This document shows, one piece after another, positions 1-5,875 of a DNA stretch of 64,000 bases. The notes beneath the pieces are model-generated. The model was not told the DNA's origin and made no database searches. It worked only from the letters and a program-made list of their open reading frames with translations. Numbering within the stretch: the first letter of the stretch is position 1; each line of letters starts with the position of its first letter. A program made the translations under genes and the position numbers. Origin of the DNA: Psychrobacillus sp042885655 (GTDB lineage Bacteria; Bacillota; Bacilli; Bacillales_A; Planococcaceae). The stretch is taken from positions 106,504-170,503 of the forward strand of contig NZ_JBHVRO010000008.1 of the NCBI RefSeq assembly GCF_042885655.1, given 5' to 3'.

Positions 1-84
1 GAGAATAAACAATACGACAATCAATACAAAGGTTGAACCCGTGTTACTATAGCCACCGCCATATGAACCATTTCCATAACCCAT
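1..84 (-). CDS. YjcZ-family small spore peptide (partial, runs off the left edge)
   Basis: Reading the minus strand from an ATG at 84, after a GGTGGTG ribosome binding site, gives MGYGNGSYGGGYSNTG followed by a hydrophobic run (STFVLIVVLFIL). A Gly/Tyr/Asn-rich head of about 15 residues followed by one transmembrane segment is characteristic of the YjcZ/YtrI-like sporulation peptides of Bacillales, which are often found in several copies per genome. Only the first 28 codons lie in the window, so the C-terminus is unseen. Assignment rests on sequence pattern; the role in the spore is known only by family association. Confidence 0.75.
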   Translation of the reverse strand, partial: MGYGNGSYGGGYSNTGSTFVLIVVLFIL

Positions 85-420
85 ATATTTTCACCACCAA
101 TATTTAGATTAAGGATTACTAGATTACATCCTTAATAATATGTTATGTCAAAAATATGTATGGACTTGGACTAATGTGATAGATAGCACTAGCTTTATAT
201 TAATTTTTACGAACATGAAAAAACTCTAATTGTATAGGGATTCTATTGAGAAGAGAGAAGAAAATAAAGAGCAAATTTTATTAAGTATTACAATAGCAGA
301 TTATGAATCGAGTTTTTCCTCAAGTGATTTGAATAATCTTATTTTAGATAGGTTTAGGAATGTGTATCCTAACGACATCGCAGATACTTTTAACAACACT
401 ATTCAAAGTCATACTAACAT

Positions 421-464
421 AAGAAAAAGCCTGCAAACATTGAAATAACAACGTTTGCAGGCTT
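421..464 (-). terminator. Rho-independent terminator of the tRNA-Val unit
   Basis: A 12-bp perfect stem (AAGCCTGCAAAC paired with GTTTGCAGGCTT) is followed, in the minus direction, by a T-rich run. It lies just downstream of the minus-strand tRNA gene. Confidence 0.85.
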
Positions 465-474
465 AAGATAATGA

Positions 475-547
475 TGGTCCCGACTGGTCTCGAACCAGCG
501 ACCCCCACCTTGTCGAGGTGGTGCTCTCCCAACTGAGCTACAAGACC
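475..547 (-). tRNA. tRNA-Val (anticodon GAC)
   Basis: The minus strand folds as a full cloverleaf. The acceptor stem GGTCTTG pairs with CGGGACC using G-T wobbles. The D arm contains AGCTCAGTTGGGAGAGC, the anticodon stem CCACC/GGTGG encloses loop TCGACAA with anticodon GAC, and the T arm contains GGTTCGAGACC. The discriminator base is A and no CCA is encoded. A terminator follows immediately, so this appears to be a single-gene transcription unit. Confidence 0.95.
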
Positions 548-701
548 GGTATTTAAAGTAGATGATAATATAACAATAATGCTACTTTATACTATTATAT
601 AAGTTTGATTCGAATCCTACAATACCTTTGCTGATGAGCTAATTTACTGGTTTGATGTTAAAGGGACACACTGTTAGATGTTCGTAAAGGTTTACTAGGA
701 A

Positions 702-730
702 TTGACTACTATTTTAAATGATGGTATATT
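702..730 (+). promoter_or_regulatory. SigmaA promoter for the mutS2-like leader
   Basis: TTGACT (702-707) and TATATT (725-730) are separated by exactly 17 bp. The predicted transcript starts near 737, giving a leader of about 420 nt before the 1156 gene. Confidence 0.75.
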
Positions 731-761
731 GAAAATATTCTTATAAAAGGTGTGGTGAAGT

Positions 762-785
762 ATGTCAGAAGTAGGTATGAACTAA
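762..785 (+). CDS. 7-codon leader peptide MSEVGMN
   Basis: About 25 nt downstream of the predicted start site a ribosome binding site (AAGGTGTGGTGA) is followed by ATG and a 7-codon reading frame, MSEVGMN, ending at TAA 783-785. It is immediately followed by an imperfect hairpin at about 801-848. Very short translated ORFs followed by alternative hairpins and terminators are the hallmark of ribosome-mediated attenuation in antibiotic-resistance genes of Firmicutes. That this ORF is a sensor is an inference. Confidence 0.55.
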   Translation: MSEVGMN

Positions 786-942
786 TACTAATTTAGTTTA
801 ATAAGGCATTTAATGACTGGTATTGTTCCAGTTTATTAAGTGTGCCTTGTTCCACAATGTTTTCTTAACATAGTGGATACCTACCTGAAGACTGCTTCCT
901 TTTCCATATACTCGTTTAACATATTTGTGTGTTAAGACGAAG

Positions 943-976
943 AGCATGGCGGGATTTGTCCTGCCATGCTTTTTTC
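943..976 (+). terminator. Leader terminator 1
   Basis: The stem AGCATGGC/GCCATGCT, extended by a GC-rich imperfect part, is followed by six Ts. It lies about 180 nt upstream of the mutS2-like start, inside its presumed transcript. Confidence 0.75.
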
Positions 977-1026
977 GTACTTCCATTTTTGTTGACGATT
1001 AAAGTGCCTTGTAATTCACAAGGCAA

Positions 1027-1108
1027 ATGCCCGCAGGAGCTTTCTATCCATTTTTTGGTTTTACCGTAAAAATGGAAAGGTAGGAGAGATTCTTGCGGGC
1101 ATTTTTTT
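1027..1108 (+). terminator. Leader terminator 2
   Basis: The outer stem ATGCCCGCA pairs with TGCGGGCAT and is followed by seven Ts. An inner perfect TCCATTTTT/AAAAATGGA stem sits inside. Readthrough is needed to reach the gene 48 nt further on. Confidence 0.7.
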
Positions 1109-1155
1109 ATTATCAGATATGAAAGTATTGTGAATTTATTATAGGAGGAATACAC

Positions 1156-3060
1156 ATGAATACAATGACATATGAAAAATTACAATACAACGAACTAAAG
1201 GAAATGGTGAAATTCCATTGCGTAAGTAGTTTAGGTAAGGAATTGCTAGATAAGCTTCAACCAAGTTCAAATAGTAAAGTTGTTAAAATTAGATTGAATG
1301 AAACGACTGAGGCGAGGAAGTTACTAGATGCAGAAAGGCATCTTCCATTGAAAGGTATTTCGAATATAAGTCATCAGATGGAGAAGCTTGAAAAAGGAAT
1401 GATTTTAGGTCCTTCCGAGCTAGTTGCTATATCTGACTTTTTAAGAGGCTGTAGAACAATAAAGAAGTTTATGATCGATAAAGAATTTTTTGCTCCAGTA
1501 TTACATTCTTATTCCCACTCCATGATGGAACTTAGAAGTATTGAAGAGACTATAAATCACTCCATTAGAGGAAATAGAGTAGATTCGGAGGCCAGTAAAG
1601 AATTAAAGCGTATTCGAAATCATATTGCCAAGACAGAAGAAAAAATAGAAGAAAAACTAAATAAATTTCTAAAGAGTAGTGCCAATAAGGAATATATTCA
1701 AGAATTCTTTATAAGTAAAAAAGACGATCGTTTTACGATTCCTATAAAAGCTTCTTTTAAAAATCAGGTGGAAGGAACGATTATAGAATCTTCTTCTAAA
1801 GGGTCAACTGTATTTATTGAGCCCGCAGCTATTTCTAAATTAAATGCAGAATTAGCAATGCTTAAGTCGGAGGAATCGATGGAAGAATACCAAATTTTAG
1901 CAACTATTTCCGGAACTATTTACGAGGAAGTTAGGCAAATCAACATCAATATTGAACTGATTGGCCAGTATGACATGATTTTTGCAAAAGCGAAGTTTAG
2001 TAAAAGAATGGATGGAATCGAGCCAAAATTAAATAATCATGGCTATATTAAGCTGAAGAATTGTAAGCATCCTCTTTTGTCTGGAAGTATTGTTCCTCTA
2101 GACTTTGAAATTGGAAAAGACTATCGTAGCTTAATTATTACAGGACCTAATGCAGGTGGTAAGACAGTTGTACTGAAAACAATAGGAATACTATCACTTG
2201 CTATCATGTCAGGTTTTCATATTGAGGCAGATGAAGGTACGGAAATAGCTATTTTTGATAATATATTTGTGGATATTGGTGACAATCAAAGCATTGAAAA
2301 TTCACTTAGTACCTTTTCATCACATATGAAAAACATCTCAGAAATTATGAGTGCATCGACGAATAACACTCTTCTTCTTTTTGATGAAATTGGAAGTGGT
2401 ACTGAACCAAACGAAGGTGCTGCACTTGCTATCGCTATACTCGAAGAATTTTATCAAATGGGATGTATTACAGTTGCGACAACTCACTATGGTGAAATTA
2501 AACGTTACTCGGAAATTCATAGTGATTTTATGAATGCTGCTATGCAATTCAACAGTGAAGCATTAGAGCCTATGTATAAGCTTTTAATTGGTAAATCAGG
2601 AGACAGTAATGCACTTTGGATTTCTAGGAAAATGAATTTGCGTGAAAAGGTCCTAGAAAAAGCACAGTACTATATAGAAAATAAAAACTATGATTTAGAA
2701 CGTGTCAAAGAAAGTAAAGTAAAGATAACAATCTTGACACACATTCAAGAAGAAGCAACATATGAATTTGAAGTAGGAGACAGAGTAAAATTAATCGAAC
2801 AAAATGATTCTGGAATTGTATATGAGAAAAAAGACAATTTCAATAATGTGTTAGTGTTCTATAAAAATGAAAAAATAAAAGTAAACGCGAAAAGATTGGA
2901 ACTTGAAGTAAGAGCAGCAGAGTTATATCCAAAAGGTTATGACTTAAATGATTTATTTGTTAGTTATGCGGAACGAAAATTCCAACATGATATGGAAAGA
3001 GGCTCAAAGAAAGCACTAAAGAAAGTTTCAAAAGATATAAAGAAAAGGCTTAGTGAATAA
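1156..3060 (+). CDS. MutS2-like ATPase lacking the Smr domain
   Basis: A 634-residue MutS2-family protein. The MutS core is complete: helical lever and clamp regions at about 1-300, Walker A GPNAGGKT at 330-337, Walker B LLLFDE with Asp410-Glu411, and an ABC signature region around ENSLSTFSSHM. At about 540-590 a KOW-like segment starts with FEVGDRVKLI. Canonical MutS2 (about 780 residues) ends in an Smr nuclease domain, but this protein stops with a basic helix and has none. B. subtilis MutS2 acts on collided ribosomes in rescue and quality control. This short paralogue could be a ribosome-acting ATPase without RNA cleavage. The start is an ATG behind ATAGGAGGA. The leader upstream carries a short ORF and two terminators, suggesting induction by ribosome stalling. 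Family is certain, function inferred. Confidence 0.85.
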   Translation: MNTMTYEKLQYNELKEMVKFHCVSSLGKELLDKLQPSSNSKVVKIRLNETTEARKLLDAERHLPLKGISNISHQMEKLEKGMILGPSELVAISDFLRGCRTIKKFMIDKEFFAPVLHSYSHSMMELRSIEETINHSIRGNRVDSEASKELKRIRNHIAKTEEKIEEKLNKFLKSSANKEYIQEFFISKKDDRFTIPIKASFKNQVEGTIIESSSKGSTVFIEPAAISKLNAELAMLKSEESMEEYQILATISGTIYEEVRQININIELIGQYDMIFAKAKFSKRMDGIEPKLNNHGYIKLKNCKHPLLSGSIVPLDFEIGKDYRSLIITGPNAGGKTVVLKTIGILSLAIMSGFHIEADEGTEIAIFDNIFVDIGDNQSIENSLSTFSSHMKNISEIMSASTNNTLLLFDEIGSGTEPNEGAALAIAILEEFYQMGCITVATTHYGEIKRYSEIHSDFMNAAMQFNSEALEPMYKLLIGKSGDSNALWISRKMNLREKVLEKAQYYIENKNYDLERVKESKVKITILTHIQEEATYEFEVGDRVKLIEQNDSGIVYEKKDNFNNVLVFYKNEKIKVNAKRLELEVRAAELYPKGYDLNDLFVSYAERKFQHDMERGSKKALKKVSKDIKKRLSE

Positions 3061-3065
3061 TATTG

Positions 3066-3268
3066 AAGCTATGCGCAACATTTTGTCCATTACCCGCAAC
3101 ATTATAGGCAAATTCGCAATGTCTGACGAGTTACTCGCAATATTCCGATTCATATTCGCAATATACAAGCTATGCGCAACATTTTGTCCATTACCCGCAA
3201 CATTATAGGCCAAATTCGCAATATCTGACGAGTTACTCGCAACATTCCGATTCAAATGCGCAATATAC
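3066..3268. repeat. Duplicated ~101-bp unit built of CGCAAYAT motifs every 21 bp
   Basis: Two near-identical copies (3066-3166 and 3167-3268) lie directly behind the mutS2-like stop codon. Each contains five CGCAAYAT-type octamers. Motif starts at 3074, 3095, 3115, 3136, 3157, 3175, 3196, 3217, 3238 and 3259 give spacings of 20-21 bp, with a single 18. No good gene covers it; a minus-strand frame reads as heptad repeats only because 21 is a multiple of 3. Confidence 0.85.
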
Positions 3269-3374
3269 AAGTAAGCTGTATTTAAAATTAGTAACCACTT
3301 TGGGTTAATCGACAATTTGAAGGGTAGAATAATTAGAGTTCTTTTATTAAATAAAATGTTGGGAGGGAATCAGA

Positions 3375-3662
3375 ATGGAAGAAAAGATGGGCGGTATTGA
3401 AGTTGGCGAAATTCTTACCGTAATGGATGAAGAGGATCGGGAACAAGAAATTGAAGTGATTGGTCTATTAACTATCGATGATAAGGAATATGCGGCTGTT
3501 GCATTTGCAGATGATGCAAAACAAGAAACAATAGAAGAGGTAGATGTATTCTATTTCCAGGTCTTGGATGGTGAAGAGCTAGCCGAAGTGGAGACGGATG
3601 TGGAATTTGAGAAAGTATCAGCAGCGTTTTTAGAAGCTTTAGAAGCGGAAGAAGAGAAATGA
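3375..3662 (+). CDS. DUF1292 protein, copy 1
   Basis: A 95-residue highly acidic protein of the DUF1292 (YrzB-like) family. It starts MEEKMGGIEVGEILTVMDE and carries the family core of alternating beta strands (EIEVIGLLTIDDKEYAAVAF, then VDVFYFQVLDGEEL). The function of the family is unknown; in B. subtilis yrzB sits in a conserved alaS-side cluster. The start is an ATG after GGGAGGGAAT. Two further paralogues follow at 4761 and 5325, and the region just upstream of copies 1 and 3 is also similar (AATT...GGGTAGA...ATTTAG), so the duplications included regulatory DNA. Confidence 0.9.
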   Translation: MEEKMGGIEVGEILTVMDEEDREQEIEVIGLLTIDDKEYAAVAFADDAKQETIEEVDVFYFQVLDGEELAEVETDVEFEKVSAAFLEALEAEEEK

Positions 3663-3673
3663 TTAATTGTTAG

Positions 3674-3700
3674 GAGAGGAGAAAATTTCCTCTCTTTTTT
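3674..3700 (+). terminator. Terminator after DUF1292 copy 1
   Basis: GAGAGGA/TCCTCTC stem followed by six Ts, 12 bp after the stop codon. Confidence 0.85.
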
Positions 3701-3739
3701 AGATGATAATAACAAAACATTGTTATATGATGGGAGTTT

Positions 3740-4024
3740 CTATAATCCTTCACGGCAGTTTAAGTTCCCTTGAAACTGGTTATATTTTTTTAATTCATTT
3801 ATAGTCTCTTCTATTTCTTTTAAGTAATTATCAAATATATGATTATTACCTGTTTCGCTGAAGTTCTGTTTATCTATTGAATTCAGCAGAGCAATTACAG
3901 CATTAAACTTTAAATCATCTAGAAACGGGATCTCCGTTTTCCCATGGATTTCTCCTTTAACTACAAGCTCATCATTTTCATTCTCCATTTTGAAAGTGAA
4001 TTTTTGCATATTACTAGTATTCAT
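3740..4024 (-). CDS. Hypothetical 94-residue protein
   Basis: A minus-strand gene with a good ribosome binding site (TAAGGAGTG) ahead of ATG 4024. The product, beginning MNTSNMQKFTFKMENENDEL, has a beta-rich first half (FTFKMENENDELVVKGEIHGKTEI) and a helical, charged second half (NYLKEIEETINELKKY). It has no signal peptide and no membrane segment. I do not recognise the family. It is convergent with DUF1292 copy 1 and divergent from sspH. The ribosome binding site and isolated position support a real gene. Confidence 0.65.
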   Translation of the reverse strand: MNTSNMQKFTFKMENENDELVVKGEIHGKTEIPFLDDLKFNAVIALLNSIDKQNFSETGNNHIFDNYLKEIEETINELKKYNQFQGNLNCREGL

Positions 4025-4211
4025 TTATAAACACTCCTTATTAAATAAGATTTGCACTTTTAATTAATATTTCCGTAATTATGGTTTTTAGTCGCAGTAT
4101 AATTTCAATAATAACTATGTAGTCATTACTGTCAGTTACAACAAGTATATCTTAGTAATTTTAGGTAAATATAATAACTTAACTATTGATAATTAAAAGG
4201 AGGTGGCTACA

Positions 4212-4391
4212 ATGAATGTTGTACGAGCAGAGGAAATTGCTTTCTCGCAAAATATGGTTAATGTAACCTATAACGGGGAAAAACTTTATATTGAGCACGT
4301 AGACAAACAAAAGGGATTAGCTACAATCCATTCCCTAGATGAACCAAACAATAAACAGAGTGTATCCGTGACAAGTTTAAGTGAACAATAA
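4212..4391 (+). CDS. sspH: Small acid-soluble spore protein, H type
   Basis: A 59-residue protein starting MNVVRAEEIAFSQNMVNVTY and continuing GEKLYIEHVDKQKGLATIHSL. This matches the SspH family of minor SASPs in length and in the RAEEI and V-x-Y-x-G blocks. The start chosen is ATG 4212, 7 nt after AAAGGAGGT. An in-frame GTG at 4203 overlaps the ribosome binding site and is rejected. Minor SASPs are made in the forespore under sigmaG/sigmaF and accumulate in the spore core. No clear sigmaG promoter was identified by eye. Confidence 0.9.
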   Translation: MNVVRAEEIAFSQNMVNVTYNGEKLYIEHVDKQKGLATIHSLDEPNNKQSVSVTSLSEQ

Positions 4392-4430
4392 GTTATTTCA
4401 ATGATTATTTAAATAAACCGCCATCTTCTG

Positions 4431-4478
4431 AACTGCACCCTAAATGTTAGTGTTACTAAAATTTAGGGTGCAGTTTTA
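4431..4478 (+). terminator. Terminator after sspH
   Basis: A 15-bp perfect stem (AACTGCACCCTAAAT / ATTTAGGGTGCAGTT) followed by a short T run. Confidence 0.85.
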
Positions 4479-4650
4479 TAATGAAAAAAGATCAGAAAAC
4501 TGTGGTGGAAAAAGAAAGAATGTATGGAGAAAACACAATATGCAAAAGCGGAAGCTAAACAAAGTGAATCAGTAAAAAAATCCATAAAAGCGGCTCATTA
4601 ATTTCCATTCGTCTTTTCTTTTTTATTTATTTAACCCATTCGAAAAGCAT

Positions 4651-4680
4651 AGAACAATTAAAGGCTTTGTTCTTTTTTTG
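4651..4680 (+). terminator. Terminator-like hairpin before DUF1292 copy 2
   Basis: AGAACAA/TTGTTCT stem followed by seven Ts. The 170 bp between the sspH terminator and this hairpin holds only two overlapping 25-codon frames without ribosome binding sites, perhaps the remnant of a small gene. Confidence 0.55.
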
Positions 4681-4760
4681 CTAAAAAACCTGTAATGTTG
4701 GATAATTCGAATGTAAGATAAAAGGGAAGCATATGAAAATGATATTAGGAGGAATTTGGA

Positions 4761-5039
4761 ATGGAAGAAAATACGGGGAAAATTGAAGTTGGCGAAATCT
4801 TTATGGTACTAGATGAAAACGATCAAGAACAAGAAATGGAAGTACTAGGTTTGTTAACTGTGGATGAAACTGAATACGCTGCTGTTAGTTTCGTAGAGGA
4901 TATCGATGGTGAATCAGAAGAGGATATTGATATATTCTTTTTCCGAGTGGAAGACGACGAGGAATTATCGATGATCGAGAGTGACGAGGAATTTGAAAAA
5001 GTTTCTGCAGCCTTTAGAGCAGCTGAAGAACAAGAGTAA
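4761..5039 (+). CDS. DUF1292 protein, copy 2
   Basis: A 92-residue acidic DUF1292 paralogue (MEENTGKIEVGEIFMVLDEN, then VDIFFFRVEDDEEL-type core and the conserved tail EEFEKVSAAF). It starts at an ATG 8 nt after TTAGGAGGAAT and ends before a strong hairpin. By eye it is the most diverged of the three local copies, with a shorter acidic middle. Function is unknown for the family; being monocistronic suggests independent regulation. Confidence 0.9.
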   Translation: MEENTGKIEVGEIFMVLDENDQEQEMEVLGLLTVDETEYAAVSFVEDIDGESEEDIDIFFFRVEDDEELSMIESDEEFEKVSAAFRAAEEQE

Positions 5040-5047
5040 ATTGTAAA

Positions 5048-5083
5048 AGAGAGGAGAAGGAAAGTTTTCTCCTCTCTTTTTCT
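5048..5083 (+). terminator. Terminator after DUF1292 copy 2
   Basis: AGAGAGGAGAA / TTCTCCTCTCT stem followed by a T run, 9 bp after the stop codon. Confidence 0.85.
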
Positions 5084-5324
5084 TATAGAAAAGGAAGATA
5101 AAAGCATCAATGCTTATTAATTTTAGAAAGTTCTCTTCTTAACGTAGACCTACTTCATGTTCACCTTTGTTATAGATTATTACTAGAACTAGTTGATCTG
5201 CCCCCTTAAATTTTGTTCCATCAAGTGATTAAGTACTTTTAGTAAATATATTACCCTGGGATGAATTCAACAATTGAGGGGTAGACTATTTAGGAAACGG
5301 ATGAAAATTTAGGAGGTAATTGTA

Positions 5325-5603
5325 ATGGTAGAGAAAATGGGAAGCATTGAAGTTGGCGATATTCTTTCGGTGATGGATAGTGATAATCAGAAGCAAAAAA
5401 TTGAAGTAATTGGTTTGTTAACTATAGAAGATAAGGAATATGCAGCTTTTGCTTTTGCAGATGACGGAGTAGAAAAAAACATGCAAGAGGTAGGTGTATT
5501 CTTTTTCCGAAATGTTGATGGTGAGGAGTTAGCGGAACTGGAAACGGAAGCGGAATATGAGAAGGTATCAGCAACTTTTTTAGAAGCGTTGGAAGCTGGA
5601 TAA
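5325..5603 (+). CDS. DUF1292 protein, copy 3
   Basis: A 92-residue DUF1292 paralogue, closest to copy 1 (MVEKMGSIEVGDILSVMDSD; VIGLLTIEDKEYAAFAFADD). The start is an ATG behind AGGAGGTAATTGTA. The upstream sequence at about 5255-5300 resembles that of copy 1, so this pair probably arose by a duplication that included the promoter. The product is small, acidic and cytosolic, with no known function. Confidence 0.9.
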   Translation: MVEKMGSIEVGDILSVMDSDNQKQKIEVIGLLTIEDKEYAAFAFADDGVEKNMQEVGVFFFRNVDGEELAELETEAEYEKVSATFLEALEAG

Positions 5604-5684
5604 AAGAAATGCTAAAGGGAGTGCAATGGACTCACTTTTTCACTCCAGTTACCTCGAATAGGATACATTAATTTTCGCATAAAA

Positions 5685-5730
5685 AGATTTTCTATCTAAT
5701 TCATGAATTAGATAGAAAATCTCTTTTTTT
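5685..5730 (+). terminator. 38-bp perfect palindrome with T run (terminator)
   Basis: The 38 bases at 5685-5722 equal their own reverse complement (arms AGATTTTCTATCTAATTC) and are followed by seven Ts. A near-identical element sits at 8173-8210, before the second of the tandem SLH genes. Confidence 0.8.
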
Positions 5731-5875
5731 ATTTAAACAGAATGATTCCACTCCAACTATCATAGACTCTAAGGACTTGTTTGCTAACGCCACTAGAAAG
5801 ATCGACAATAAGTATTTTTCTAAATTTGAGGAATTTGGTCTGCGATTAAACTATTACTTTTTTAGGAGGATTATT

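Larger units (their letters stand above)
801..1108 (+). promoter_or_regulatory. Structured attenuator leader with alternative hairpins
   Basis: Successive hairpins are visible: 801-848 (AAGGCA.../...TGCCTT), about 850-875 (CCACAATGTT with AACATAGTGG), about 913-939, an intrinsic terminator at 943-976, an 8-bp perfect stem at about 1004-1024 (TGCCTTGT/ACAAGGCA), and a second terminator ending at 1108. TGCCTTGT occurs at both about 841 and 1004, and TCCATTTTT at both about 982 and 1048, each with only one complement. This permits mutually exclusive pairings, as expected of an antiterminator switch. Confidence 0.55.

Noticed and set aside
230..448. 72-codon plus-strand frame before tRNA-Val
   Set aside because: It starts at a TTG without a ribosome binding site and ends inside the tRNA terminator hairpin; no family recognised.
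916..1155. Minus-strand frame across the mutS2 leader
   Set aside because: It reads through both leader terminators and has no independent signals; it is a shadow of structured RNA.
3066..3268. CRISPR array
   Set aside because: Cores are only about 8 bp, spacers are not unique 30-40-mers, and the block is a simple duplication with no cas genes.
3028..3315. 95-codon minus frame with heptad-like IANxxxN repeats
   Set aside because: The periodicity is explained by the 21-bp DNA repeat; it overlaps the end of the mutS2-like gene and has no ribosome binding site.
4481..4601. Two overlapping 25-codon frames after sspH (possible frameshifted small gene)
   Set aside because: No ribosome binding site and no family recognised; at most a remnant, not enough to annotate.
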